Source of the DNA: Oscillospiraceae bacterium
GTDB taxonomy: Bacteria; Bacillota; Clostridia; Oscillospirales; Oscillospiraceae
Reading direction: 5' to 3'
Assembly (NCBI GenBank): GCA_015068035.1
Contig: SVLI01000009.1
Location: 23,003 to 87,002 of the forward strand
DNA length: 64,000 nt
Shown here: positions 9,122-18,247 of the stretch, in pieces
Layout: every line of letters starts with the position of its first letter
Numbering within the stretch: the stretch's first letter is position 1
Made by a program: the position numbers and the translations under genes
Notes under the pieces: model-generated
Database searches by the model: none
Seen by the model: the letters and a program-made list of their open reading frames with translations, nothing else
What the model was told of the DNA's origin: nothing

Positions 9122-10614
9122 TGACGATAAGCGTCAAACTTCTCGCGATCCTCTCTGGCCTTTCTCGCCATCGCGGTGTAGAGACCGTACTGATGCTCTT
9201 CGACGCACTCCTGATAGCTGGGATCCTTGGCGTGGAACTTTTCGTTGCGCGGCAGCGGCACATCCTGATCGACCAGGATGTCCTGCACGCGGCGGATGTC
9301 CACATTGTGCACTGTGGTGCCCTGCTGCGCAGCGACAGCGGCGGCAACGCCGGCGGCCTGGCCGGTACCGACGCACTGCGGGATCAGGTTCAGCCAGTCA
9401 ATGGCAACGGCGTCCGCGGAGAGGTGACGGCCGGGGCAGAGCAGGTTTTCAACATTGCGCGGCAGAATGGCGCGGTAGGGAATCTCCACCGGGCCGCAGT
9501 CGTTGATCTGGGAGATGGTGGAATGCCAGGCGATGACATCGTCAAACTTGCTGGCAAAGGCAAAGTCGTTGGCGGTCATGATGTATTCACCGGCCAGACG
9601 GCGGCTGCAGCGCGTGCCGAGCTGCGGGGCGATGTCGTAAATGTAAGCATCCTTGAAGGCGATCGGAATCGTCTCGCGGAGATATTCCACCACGTCACGC
9701 ATCGTGTTGCGGGTGTTCATCTCGGTCTCGGTCTGGTCGGAGATCTTGGTGCAGTCGCGATCGGCGTGCCAGTTGTTGACCCAGCAGATGTCATTGCGGG
9801 GCGTGGGCAGGGGAGAGGTGCGGAATCCGGCAACCGCCTGCAGACGGCCGCGCAGCGCGGCCTCCTCGGCCGGGTGCGCCTGCTTCCACTCATAGAAAGC
9901 GTTCCAGTCAATGCCGCCGATGCGCCAGACGAGCGCGGTGGTGCTGGAGCGGCCCTCGCCGTCGGAGAGAGAGGCACAGGGCGTGCCGGTCTGGGAGAAG
10001 AGGTCGCCGTCGCCGGTGGCGTCGATGACGATCTTGGCGAGGACGGCCTTGCGGCCTTCCTTGCTCTCGAAGATGACGCCGGTCATCTTGTCGCCCTCCA
10101 TGAGCGGACGGGTGCCCCAGCTGTGGTAGAGGACGCGGATGGCGTCGCGATGCTCGAGGAGCATCTTGTCCATCTCAATCTTGAGCTGGTTGGGCTCATA
10201 GTAGACAGCACGAACGAGGCAGGAGGGCTTTGCGCCTTCATAGCCGCCGCGGCTGACACAGTCATGAATGCTGCGCCATGCCTGCAGCATGAGGGGATCC
10301 GTGTCGCCGATCCGGTCGAGAGAGGGCGCCTTCACCGTGTTGGGATACTTGGAAAGACGGGTGAACCACTCTTCCTGCAGACCGCGAACGAAGGACTTGT
10401 TATACCAGCTCAGGTTCGGAACCATGACCACGTAACCGCCGGTCACGTCGCCGCCCATGTAGCCGTAACGCTCCATGAGGATGATGTTTTTGGCTCCGGC
10501 TCTTGCCGCCGCAACCGCTGCAGAATGTCCGGCAGCGCCGCCGCCGACTACGAGAATGTCACATTCCGCATAGACGGGGATGTCCCGACCGGTTTCATAA
10601 ATCGTAGTGTTCAT
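9115..10614 (-). CDS. FAD-dependent oxidoreductase (FAD_oxidored family)
   Basis: A 499-residue flavoprotein with an N-terminal Rossmann FAD-binding motif (VVGGGAAGHSAA, residues about 22-33) and a second FAD-contact segment in KIVIDATGDGDLFSQTG. The C-terminus holds VAIDWLNLIPQCVGTGQAAGVAAA, usual for this fumarate-reductase-like family. Start ATG 10614 follows GGAGG. The substrate is unknown. The family is frequent in Clostridia beside catabolic and methyl-transfer genes, but the neighbours here give no direct link. A small Cys-rich ORF overlaps its stop. Confidence 0.85.
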   Translation of the reverse strand: MNTTIYETGRDIPVYAECDILVVGGGAAGHSAAVAAARAGAKNIILMERYGYMGGDVTGGYVVMVPNLSWYNKSFVRGLQEEWFTRLSKYPNTVKAPSLDRIGDTDPLMLQAWRSIHDCVSRGGYEGAKPSCLVRAVYYEPNQLKIEMDKMLLEHRDAIRVLYHSWGTRPLMEGDKMTGVIFESKEGRKAVLAKIVIDATGDGDLFSQTGTPCASLSDGEGRSSTTALVWRIGGIDWNAFYEWKQAHPAEEAALRGRLQAVAGFRTSPLPTPRNDICWVNNWHADRDCTKISDQTETEMNTRNTMRDVVEYLRETIPIAFKDAYIYDIAPQLGTRCSRRLAGEYIMTANDFAFASKFDDVIAWHSTISQINDCGPVEIPYRAILPRNVENLLCPGRHLSADAVAIDWLNLIPQCVGTGQAAGVAAAVAAQQGTTVHNVDIRRVQDILVDQDVPLPRNEKFHAKDPSYQECVEEHQYGLYTAMARKAREDREKFDAYRQW

Positions 10615-10630
10615 TTTCTACCTCCAGCAA

Positions 10631-10652
10631 TATATTTGAGTTTCTCAAAATA
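10631..10652. promoter_or_regulatory. AT-rich palindrome upstream of the FAD oxidoreductase
   Basis: TTGAG and CTCAA arms around TTT, extended by ATAT on both sides, form a near-perfect palindrome 20-40 bp upstream of the oxidoreductase ribosome-binding site. It could be a regulator operator. No regulator gene is adjacent. Confidence 0.35.
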
Positions 10653-10811
10653 TAAAATATGATACTTTATCTTAGCACAGCTTTATTCTTTCGACAAGCG
10701 TTATTTTCGTGAATGCCGCCCAGCGCTTTTGCTCTTGTCCTTTTTGGCTGACTGTGGTAATATAATACATTAAGATATTATAACCACACATATGGAAGGG
10801 AGGAAAAGGCC

Positions 10812-11654
10812 GTGAAGCTATGGAACGCCATCGTGCTCGGTCTCGTGCAGGGCATCGCCGAGTTTTTGCCCATATCCAGCTCCGGACACCTTTCGATTTT
10901 ACAAAACTTTTTCAATATGCAGAGCGCGGAGCAGGGGCACATGTTCTTTGACGTACTGCTCCATCTTGCAACACTGGTCTCCGTTTGTATTGCATACCGC
11001 GAAGAGATACGAGACATCGTCCGGGAGATTATTTCCTGGTTCCGCAAGAAGACGCCGGAGGACAAACGGCCGAGAGAGCCGCTGGCCACCAGACGGCTGA
11101 TTCTGATGATCGTGATGGGCACGCTGCCGCTTGTGGTGATGGTGCTTCTCAAGCGCTTTGTGGAGCCGCTTTATATGAGCACGGTGTTCATCGGCATTGC
11201 GCTCATCCTGACGGGATTCATTCTCTATGTTGCCGACCGCATGGTGCCGGGGCGCAGAAACGAAAAGAACATGCGCATTCGAGATGCGCTGGTGGTGGGC
11301 GTGTGCCAGGCGATCGCCGTGATCCCCGGGCTTTCCCGCAGCGGAACGACCATCACGGCGGGCGTGGCAACGGGGCTTGACCGCGAGTTCGCGGTGAAGT
11401 ATTCTTTCCTGCTCTCCATTCCGGCGGTGTTGGGCGCCAATCTGCTTGAGCTGATTGACGTGATTGGCGAGGGTGTGGATTTTTCGCTGCTGCCGGTCTA
11501 TCTCGTTGGCATGGTGGTTGCGGGCGTGGTTGGCTATTTTGCCATTGCCCTGATCCGCCGTATCGCCAAAAAGGGCAGCTTTGGCGGTTTTTCCTATTAC
11601 TGCTGGGGCGTCGGCATTGTTACGGTTTTCGTTAGCCTGATCAACCTGCTTTAA
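10812..11654 (+). CDS. uppP: Undecaprenyl-diphosphatase UppP (BacA family)
   Basis: A 280-residue polytopic membrane enzyme that dephosphorylates undecaprenyl pyrophosphate to recycle the lipid carrier of cell-wall synthesis; it also gives bacitracin tolerance. Seen: the first conserved motif (GLVQGIAEFLPISSSGHL, residues about 10-27), the second motif (IPGLSRSGTTITAG, about 170-183) and multiple hydrophobic segments. It starts at GTG 10812 after GGGAGGAAAA. It has the usual length for the family. Confidence 0.96.
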   Translation: MKLWNAIVLGLVQGIAEFLPISSSGHLSILQNFFNMQSAEQGHMFFDVLLHLATLVSVCIAYREEIRDIVREIISWFRKKTPEDKRPREPLATRRLILMIVMGTLPLVVMVLLKRFVEPLYMSTVFIGIALILTGFILYVADRMVPGRRNEKNMRIRDALVVGVCQAIAVIPGLSRSGTTITAGVATGLDREFAVKYSFLLSIPAVLGANLLELIDVIGEGVDFSLLPVYLVGMVVAGVVGYFAIALIRRIAKKGSFGGFSYYCWGVGIVTVFVSLINLL

Positions 11655-11699
11655 TAATCGCAAATCTCTGCTGAGTGATAAAATTGAGGAGTGTACTGC

Positions 11700-14408
11700 A
11701 TGGCAAATACCTCAAACAAAGGAAGTAAGAAAAAAAGCACGGCAAAGAAGAGCACGGCAAGCGCAAAGACACCGGAAAAGAAGCCGATCCGCAGGGAAAT
11801 CGGCGCGGTGGTGTGTCTGTTTTTGGGCCTGTTTTCCGTGATCGGTTATTTTCGCGTCGATGCGCTGTTCATCAACTTTTTCAGCAATTTCGTCAAGGGG
11901 CTGATTGGTTGGGGCTATTGGATTTTCCCGCCGGCGCTGCTGTATTGCGCGTATATTCTGGTTTTCCACAAAGGAAAACCCATCACGCTCCGGCTCACGA
12001 GCACGCTTCTGCTGCCGGTGACACTTGGCGCGATCATTCAGGTTTTTGCCTCGAAAGCGCAGGCACTGCCCCAGGATGCCGGCGCGTTCATCGGAACGCT
12101 TTACCGGACGGGTAAGGTGATGACCTCCGGCGGTCTGCTCGCCGGTTCGATTGGCGAGGCGTTTCGAAAACTCTTTAGCGTGTATGGTGCAGCACCGCTG
12201 ATGATTGTGGCGTTCGCGGCATTTCTGCTGCTGGCACTGCGTATTCGGCCGGAGGAGATCATCGAGAAGATCAAGGCGCGTCAGCGCGTGGCATACCGGC
12301 TGGTTCCGGAACCGGAAGTTCAGCCGGAGCAGCCCGCGCCGGCTAAGCCCGAAACGCCCACGCCCGCTGTCACGAGTGCGGCGGCCGGACGCAGAACGCG
12401 CAGTAAGATTGACATCCCGCTCGACGGCGAGCAGCCGCCTGTGGACGAATATGCGGACTCCCGCATCGGTCTGTTCAATGCCAAGCCGCGCGTGCGCACA
12501 CCTGATCAGGTTTATGCCGATGCGGAGAAGGCCCGCGTAACTCCGGAAGCAACGCAACAACCGGAGAAGCCGGAAATGCAGGTGCATAGCGAAATGCCGC
12601 CGTTTTTCCGCGCTGAGCCGCGCAAAGGACAGAAAGAAGCGGTGAGGGCCAAAAGCACCGGCATCGCGCCCGGCACGAGCCGGGCCGCGGGCATGGCCTT
12701 TACGCAGGATTCTGCGCCGGAAGAGGAAGGAGCGGTGACGATGGAGATCGCCGATCCGCCGGTCCTGCCCGGTAAGCTGAAAGCTGAGGAAGTTGCAAAG
12801 GAAACGGCGAATATCGCCCGCGAGATTGAAAACGAAAAGCTGGAGGAAAAACCGGTTTACGAGTTCCCTCCGCTGGAACTGCTGAAGATCGAGGCGCAGA
12901 GCATCGCGGATTCGCGCGGCGAGGTCAGCATGAACCGCGAGCGTCTGGAATCGACCATCCACAGCTTTGGCGTCAATGCCAACATCTGCGGCGTCACACG
13001 CGGACCGACCGTCACGCGCTATGATCTGGAGCTGGAAGCGGGCGTTAAGCTCAACAAGCTTACGAATCTTTCCAACGACCTGGCGCTGTCTCTCGGCGTG
13101 AGCAGCGTGCGTATTGCCCCTATTCCGGATAAAATCTCCACAGTCGGTATCGAGGTGCCGAACAAGCTGGTGAGCACGGTCTACCTGCGGGAAATCCTCG
13201 CATCGCGGGAGTTTCAGAATGCCTCGTCCAAACTCAGCTTTGCAATCGGAAAGGACATCGGCGGCAATCCCGTTGTCGGCAACATCTCCAAACTGCCGCA
13301 CCTGCTGATTGCCGGTACCACCGGTTCCGGTAAGTCCGTTTGCATGAACAGCCTTATTCTGAGCCTCATTTATAAGGCCTCGCCGGATGAGGTGCGCCTG
13401 ATTATGGTCGACCCGAAGATGGTTGAACTCGGCATTTATAACGGCATCCCGCATTTGTATATCCCTGTGGTGACCGACCCGAAGAAGGCGGCCGGTGCGC
13501 TGCAGTGGGCGGTTGTGGAGATGATGAAGCGCTACCGCCTGTTTTCGGAGATCGGCGTGCGCGATCTGAGCGGCTACAACGCCTATCAGAAGCGCAACGA
13601 TGGCGAGACGATTCCGCAGCTTGTCATTGTGATCGATGAGCTGGCAGATCTGATGCTGGTGGCCAGCAAAGAGGTGGAAGAGAGCATCTGCCGCGTGGCA
13701 CAGATGGGCCGCGCGAGCGGCGTGCATCTGATTATTGCAACGCAGCGTCCCTCCGCCGATGTCATCACAGGTCTGATGAAGGCCAATATCCCCAGCCGCA
13801 TCGCCTTTGCGGTGTCGAGTGCGATGGAATCCCGCATCATTTTGGACACGCAGGGTGCGGAGAAGCTCATCGGTCAGGGCGACATGCTCTATGCCCCGCT
13901 CGGCGCGGGCAAGCCGCTGCGCATTCAGGGCGCTTTCGTCTCGGACGAGGAGCGCGAGGAGGTCATCCGTTTCGTCAAGGCAGGCACGGAGGCGAACTAT
14001 TCCGAAGAGATCCTCAGTCAGATCGAGCTGGCGGCGGAAAACAGCGGTAAGAACGGAAAGGCCGCGGCGAAACCGGCCGAAGCCGATTCTTCGGCCGCAA
14101 ACGATTATGACGAGCTGCTGCCGCAGGCAGTGGAAGTGATTCTGGAAACCAAGCAGGCGAGCGTTTCCATGCTGCAGCGACGGCTGAAGCTGGGTTATTC
14201 CCGCGCTGCGCGCCTGGTGGATCAGATGGAGGAGATGGGTGTTGTCGGCCCCTTTGAGGGCTCCAAGCCGCGCCAGCTTCTCATTACGAAAGAACAGTGG
14301 CAGGAGATGCAGCTTCGCGGCAATTCTGCCGCGGAGGACAGTGCCGACCGGTTTGAGCCGGAGGTTTACGGCTTTGCCGCAGAGGATGAAGACAATGAAG
14401 ACTTTTGA
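11700..14408 (+). CDS. ftsK: DNA translocase FtsK/SpoIIIE
   Basis: A 902-residue membrane-anchored DNA pump moving chromosomal DNA through the division or sporulation septum. Order: Lys/Ser/Ala-rich N-terminus, four or five membrane segments (about 30-185), a Pro/Glu-rich linker (about 200-390), the RecA-like motor with Walker A GTTGSGKS at 539-546 and Walker B LVIVIDELADLM, and a C-terminal winged-helix gamma domain (ASVSMLQRRLKLGYSRAARLVDQME). ATG 11700 was chosen over GTG 11691 because TGAGGA ends nine bases before it. The 3' end overlaps mrnC. Confidence 0.95.
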   Translation: MANTSNKGSKKKSTAKKSTASAKTPEKKPIRREIGAVVCLFLGLFSVIGYFRVDALFINFFSNFVKGLIGWGYWIFPPALLYCAYILVFHKGKPITLRLTSTLLLPVTLGAIIQVFASKAQALPQDAGAFIGTLYRTGKVMTSGGLLAGSIGEAFRKLFSVYGAAPLMIVAFAAFLLLALRIRPEEIIEKIKARQRVAYRLVPEPEVQPEQPAPAKPETPTPAVTSAAAGRRTRSKIDIPLDGEQPPVDEYADSRIGLFNAKPRVRTPDQVYADAEKARVTPEATQQPEKPEMQVHSEMPPFFRAEPRKGQKEAVRAKSTGIAPGTSRAAGMAFTQDSAPEEEGAVTMEIADPPVLPGKLKAEEVAKETANIAREIENEKLEEKPVYEFPPLELLKIEAQSIADSRGEVSMNRERLESTIHSFGVNANICGVTRGPTVTRYDLELEAGVKLNKLTNLSNDLALSLGVSSVRIAPIPDKISTVGIEVPNKLVSTVYLREILASREFQNASSKLSFAIGKDIGGNPVVGNISKLPHLLIAGTTGSGKSVCMNSLILSLIYKASPDEVRLIMVDPKMVELGIYNGIPHLYIPVVTDPKKAAGALQWAVVEMMKRYRLFSEIGVRDLSGYNAYQKRNDGETIPQLVIVIDELADLMLVASKEVEESICRVAQMGRASGVHLIIATQRPSADVITGLMKANIPSRIAFAVSSAMESRIILDTQGAEKLIGQGDMLYAPLGAGKPLRIQGAFVSDEEREEVIRFVKAGTEANYSEEILSQIELAAENSGKNGKAAAKPAEADSSAANDYDELLPQAVEVILETKQASVSMLQRRLKLGYSRAARLVDQMEEMGVVGPFEGSKPRQLLITKEQWQEMQLRGNSAAEDSADRFEPEVYGFAAEDEDNEDF

Positions 14409-14814
14409 GCTTTTGCATCCGGAAATTGAGGAGGAAAAGCTCGGTGGCATTACGAATCTCGGCCTTGCGCACATGGGAGACGCAGTGTATGAAGTGCTGG
14501 TGCGAACCTGGCTTTGCATGCACGGGCGGGTGACCTCCCGCGGCCTGCATAAGGAGACGGTGGCCTATGTCGCCGCTCCCGCACAGGCGCGCGCCGTGGA
14601 GAAGATTTTGCCGCTTTTGAGCGAACAGGAACTCGCCGTGTATAAGCGAGGACGCAACACGCGGGTGAAATCCGTTCCGCAGCACGCGGAAATCGGGCAG
14701 TACCACGCAGCAACGGGGCTGGAATGCCTTTTCGGCTGGCTGTGGCTGCGCGGTGAGACTGCGCGCATTGAGGAACTTTTTACGCGTATTATGGAGGAAG
14801 ACGATGCCTCTTGA
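14395..14814 (+). CDS. mrnC: Mini-ribonuclease III
   Basis: A 139-residue RNase III-like catalytic domain without a dsRNA-binding domain, which in Bacillus matures 23S rRNA ends. Seen: LAHMGDAVYEVLVRTWL with the catalytic Asp of the RNase III signature, RGRNTRVKSVPQHA, and TGLECLFGWLWLRG near the end. ATG 14395 is preferred over ATG 14386 because AGAGG (14381-14385) is nine bases upstream. It overlaps ftsK at one end and rqcH at the other, so all three appear co-transcribed. The family's usual partner, cysS, is not nearby. Confidence 0.9.
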   Translation: MKTFELLHPEIEEEKLGGITNLGLAHMGDAVYEVLVRTWLCMHGRVTSRGLHKETVAYVAAPAQARAVEKILPLLSEQELAVYKRGRNTRVKSVPQHAEIGQYHAATGLECLFGWLWLRGETARIEELFTRIMEEDDAS

Positions 14815-16561
14815 TGCGGTGTGCCTCGCAGGTCTTGTGGAAGAACTGCGGGGCATGATTGTCGGTGCGCGGATTGAAAAGGTCCAGCAGCCGGAGCGGG
14901 ACATGCTGCTTTTCACCCTGCATATCGGGCGGGAAAATGCCTCCCTGCTGCTCAGTGCGGGGAGCGGCAGCGCCCGTGTGCACCTGACGCGGGAACGCTA
15001 TGAGCAGCCGGCGCAGCCGCCCATGTTCTGCATGCTGCTGCGCAAGCACCTCACAGGCGCACGGATTGCGGAGGTTTCACAGCCGCCGTTTGAACGTATT
15101 TTGCGTCTGGAGCTGGATGCGCTCGACGAATTGGGCGCGACGGTGAAGCGCAGCCTGATTGCCGAACTCATTGGAAACAGCGCCAATCTCATTTTGCTGG
15201 ATGCGGATGGACGTATCATTGACTGTCTGCGCCGCGTGGGCGGAGAGCTCAGCGATAAGCGCCAGGTCCTGCCGGGACTGTTCTACCGTCTGCCGCCGGC
15301 GCAGGAAAAGCCCTGCTTTTTCACGGTGACAAGCGAGCAGAGAAAGCAGATGTGGGAAGCCGCACCAATAGATATGCGTGCAGACAAGTGGCTGCTCGGC
15401 AGCTTCAGCGCGCTCTCACCGCTCGTCTGCCGGGAGCTGTGTTTCCGCGCCTTTGGGGAGGTTTCGCCCGTGGTGGGCGAGATCGAAGAGCGGTCAAATC
15501 TGCTCTTTGCCATGGACGCGCTGGCGCAAACGGTGGAAGCAGGGGAGTATGCCCCCACCTTGCTGATCGAAAACGCTGTGCCGAAGGATCTGAGCTTCCT
15601 TGCCATCGGGCAGTACGGCACAGGGATGGAGACAGAGCGCTGCGAAAGTTTTTCCACTTTGCTCGATGCATTTTACGGACGGCGGGAAAAGGCGCTGCGT
15701 ATGCAGCGGCGCGCGCAGGATCTGACGAGAACGGTCAAAACCGCGCTGGACCGCCTGACGCGCAAACTCGCTCTTCAGCGTGAGGAACTGCGAAGAACGG
15801 GGGAACGGGAAACTTTCCGCCGTCGCGGGGATTTGATCACGGCGAATATGTGGCGCTTGGAAAAGGGCGCGCGCATGCTGGCGTGTGAAGATTATTATCA
15901 GGACGATTGCCCGACGGTGGAGATTCCGCTCGATCCGCTCAAAACGCCGCAGCAGAATGCGGCAAAATATTATAAGGAATACAACAAACTCAAGGCGGCT
16001 GAAACGCACCTCACCGCGCAGATCGAGAAGGGCGAAAAAGAGCTGGATTATCTTTACAGTGTTCTCGACCTGCTCAGCCGGGCTGAGAGCGAGAAGGATC
16101 TGTCTGAACTTCGCCGTGAGCTGACAGAGACGGGCTATCTCCGCGCGCAGAAGCAGAAGAAAAAAGAAAAGCCCGTTGCAACGAAGCCGCTTCGCTTCCT
16201 CTCTGCTGCGGGGCTGGAGATTGCGGTCGGACGCAACAACGCGCAGAACGACCGCTTAACGCTGCACGACGCACGGCGGACGGACTATTGGTTCCACACG
16301 CAGAAGATCCACGGTTCTCACGTGATCCTGCGCTGCGAGGACGCACAGCCGGACGAGCAGAGCATCCGGGAGGCGGCGTTGCTGGCAGCATGGTATTCGC
16401 AAGGCCGCATGAGCGGCAAGGTGGCCGTGGACTATACGATGGTTCGCTTTGTGCGCAAACCGGCGGGGGCGCTGCCCGGTAAAGTGATTTACACCGATTA
16501 CAGAACGCTCTTTGTCGAGCCGACGGAGGCGGAAATCGAGGCACTGCGCAAGCTCTCATAA
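14804..16561 (+). CDS. rqcH: Ribosome quality control protein RqcH (NFACT, Rqc2 homologue)
   Basis: A 585-residue protein that binds stalled 50S-peptidyl-tRNA complexes and recruits tRNA-Ala to add C-terminal alanine tails, marking the peptide for decay. Seen: NFACT-N domain (about 1-220, including MPLDAVCLAGLVEEL and the GNSANLILLD segment), a long charged coiled-coil middle (about 280-440), and the NFACT-R domain (YWFHTQKIHGSHVILR, about 500-516). ATG 14804 follows GGAGG at 14793 and overlaps the mrnC stop. Confidence 0.93.
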   Translation: MPLDAVCLAGLVEELRGMIVGARIEKVQQPERDMLLFTLHIGRENASLLLSAGSGSARVHLTRERYEQPAQPPMFCMLLRKHLTGARIAEVSQPPFERILRLELDALDELGATVKRSLIAELIGNSANLILLDADGRIIDCLRRVGGELSDKRQVLPGLFYRLPPAQEKPCFFTVTSEQRKQMWEAAPIDMRADKWLLGSFSALSPLVCRELCFRAFGEVSPVVGEIEERSNLLFAMDALAQTVEAGEYAPTLLIENAVPKDLSFLAIGQYGTGMETERCESFSTLLDAFYGRREKALRMQRRAQDLTRTVKTALDRLTRKLALQREELRRTGERETFRRRGDLITANMWRLEKGARMLACEDYYQDDCPTVEIPLDPLKTPQQNAAKYYKEYNKLKAAETHLTAQIEKGEKELDYLYSVLDLLSRAESEKDLSELRRELTETGYLRAQKQKKKEKPVATKPLRFLSAAGLEIAVGRNNAQNDRLTLHDARRTDYWFHTQKIHGSHVILRCEDAQPDEQSIREAALLAAWYSQGRMSGKVAVDYTMVRFVRKPAGALPGKVIYTDYRTLFVEPTEAEIEALRKLS

Positions 16562-16589
16562 TGAAACTGGGCATATTCACCAATAAAGA

Positions 16590-16630
16590 CAAAATAATCT
16601 GCACGTATTTTTGTGCAGATTATTTATTAA
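16590..16630 (+). terminator. Intrinsic terminator after rqcH
   Basis: An inverted repeat of AATAATCTGCAC with GTGCAGATTATT around a short loop is followed by TATTAAAAA. It closes the ftsK-mrnC-rqcH unit. Confidence 0.75.
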
Positions 16631-16637
16631 AAAGGGC

Positions 16638-16673
16638 TTGCTTTATTTCGCTAATGTGTTATCATAGTAACAC
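16638..16673 (+). promoter_or_regulatory. Promoter and overlapping operator of the amino-acid ABC transporter
   Basis: TTGCTT (16638-16643), a 16-bp spacer and TATCAT (16660-16665). A palindrome GTGTTA-N6-TAACAC (16656-16673) covers the -10 box, where a repressor would block RNA polymerase. The same -35 hexamer occurs in the 19047 promoter. Confidence 0.6.
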
Positions 16674-16703
16674 AATCAAGAAAACCAAACGGAGGAAACC
16701 AAA

Positions 16704-17489
16704 ATGAAAAAAATGATAAAAATTCTGTCTTTGATGCTTGTTTTGACGATGTGCCTGGCTCTGGCCGCCTGCGGCGCCAAGGATCCCGACAAGATGGTCT
16801 ACGCTGTTGAGTCCGGTTCTGCCGGTGAAGCGGCTGCGCTGGAAAAGGGTTGGGAGACGGTCGGCGTGGACACGCAGGCCAAGGCGCTCATGGAAGTTGC
16901 CGCCGGCACCTCTGACGCGGCGATCATTGACCTGCTCATGGCCGGCGCGATGATCGGCGAGGGCACCAGCTACCCCGATCTCGTCTACACCGACAAGCTG
17001 ACCACCGAGGAATACGGTGTCGGCTGCCGCAAGGGCAGCGACCTGGCTGCTTACATCAACGCCGTGTTTGCCGAGACCTATGCAAGTGGCAAGATGCAGG
17101 AGATCGCCAAGATCTACGGCGTGCAGGAATCCCTGCTCGAGCAGTCCGCGCCGGAGTTCGTTCCCGGTGACGGCGATGTGGCCTATATTCAGGAGAAGGG
17201 CGAACTGATCGTCGGCATCACGAACTTTGCACCGATGGATTTCCCGGGCGATGACGGCGAGTGGATCGGCTTTGACGCAGACATGGCGCGCATCGTTGCC
17301 GAAAAGCTGGGTGTTGAGTGCGTCTTTGTCGAGATCGAATGGGGCAACAAGATCATGGAACTCGATGCCAAGAGCATTGACGTCGTTTGGAACGGCATGA
17401 CGCTGACCAGCGAGGTCACCTCCGCCATGGAGTGCACCAACGCCTACTGCAACAACGCGCAGGTCGTTGTCGTGCCCGCTGAAAAGTAA
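16704..17489 (+). CDS. ABC transporter substrate-binding lipoprotein, circularly permuted SBP_bac_3 fold
   Basis: A 261-residue lipoprotein (signal peptide, lipobox LALAAC, Cys23) of the polar amino-acid-binding family. The order is inverted relative to the family. Residues 31-145 match what is normally the second lobe (VYAVESGSAGEAA, then DAAIIDLLMAGAM, EEYGVGCRKGSDL, ASGKMQEIAKIYG). Residues 166-257 match the normal first lobe (GELIVGITNFAPMDF, IGFDADMARIVAEKLGV, SIDVVWNGMTLTSE, YCNNAQVVVV). Both lobes look complete, so the protein can fold. The permease and ATPase follow, so it delivers substrate to them. The ligand cannot be told from sequence alone. Confidence 0.88.
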   Translation: MKKMIKILSLMLVLTMCLALAACGAKDPDKMVYAVESGSAGEAAALEKGWETVGVDTQAKALMEVAAGTSDAAIIDLLMAGAMIGEGTSYPDLVYTDKLTTEEYGVGCRKGSDLAAYINAVFAETYASGKMQEIAKIYGVQESLLEQSAPEFVPGDGDVAYIQEKGELIVGITNFAPMDFPGDDGEWIGFDADMARIVAEKLGVECVFVEIEWGNKIMELDAKSIDVVWNGMTLTSEVTSAMECTNAYCNNAQVVVVPAEK

Positions 17490-17520
17490 GAATAACCGCT
17501 TACCCAAATCCGAAAAGAGT

Positions 17521-17554
17521 AAAGGCAGAGGGCTGGGAAGCCCCCTGCCTTTGC
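17521..17554 (+). terminator. Attenuator hairpin between binding protein and permease
   Basis: AAAGGCAG-A-GGGCT pairs with AGCCC-C-CTGCCTTT around GGGA, followed by only a short T-run. Partial termination here would give more binding protein than membrane components. Confidence 0.6.
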
Positions 17555-17579
17555 CCGTCTTGATAACAGGAGCGATCTT

Positions 17580-18233
17580 ATGTTTTGGACTGTAACGCTC
17601 AGCCTGTTTCGCGGCATGGGTGAGGCTTTGGAGATTTTCTGCCTCACGCTGCTGTTCTCCCTGCCGCTCGGGCTCGTAATTGCTTTCGGCTCCATGAGCC
17701 GCTTTAAGCCGCTTGCAAAGCTCGTGAACCTCATCATCTGGGTTATCCGCGGCACGCCGCTGATGCTCCAGCTTCTCATCATCTTTTACGGCCCGGGCCT
17801 TTGGATGGAAAACAACATCTGGGCCTTTTCGTCCGGCCGTATGGTTGCGTGCATCGTTGCCTTTGTCATCAACTATGCCTGCTATTTCTCGGTTATTTAT
17901 CGGGGCGGCATCGAAGGCGTTTCGCGCGGCCAGCGCGAGGCCGGGCAGGTACTCGGCATGACGAAGAGTCAGATCTTCTTCAAAGTCACGCTGCTGCAGA
18001 TGGTCAAGCGCATCGTGCCGCCCATGTCCAACGAGATCATCACGCTCGTTAAGGATACCTCACTCTCGCGCGTGATCGCCATTACGGAGATCATCAAGGC
18101 CGGTGAGAACTTCATTAAGAGCGACGGGATTATCTGGCCGCTTTTCTATACGGCGGTGTATTATCTGATTATGGTCGGCCTGCTGACCATCCTGTTCAAC
18201 GCAATCGAGCGCAAGCTGAGTTATTTCCGTTAA
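17580..18233 (+). CDS. Amino-acid ABC transporter permease (HisM/GlnP family)
   Basis: A 217-residue inner-membrane permease with several hydrophobic helices. The coupling-helix region ([28 protein letters not shown]) carries the conserved EAG of polar amino-acid permeases. It forms the channel with the downstream ATPase. ATG 17580 follows AGGAG. It has the typical length for the family. Confidence 0.93.
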   Translation: MFWTVTLSLFRGMGEALEIFCLTLLFSLPLGLVIAFGSMSRFKPLAKLVNLIIWVIRGTPLMLQLLIIFYGPGLWMENNIWAFSSGRMVACIVAFVINYACYFSVIYRGGIEGVSRGQREAGQVLGMTKSQIFFKVTLLQMVKRIVPPMSNEIITLVKDTSLSRVIAITEIIKAGENFIKSDGIIWPLFYTAVYYLIMVGLLTILFNAIERKLSYFR

Positions 18234-18247
18234 AGGAGGGGAGAAGC

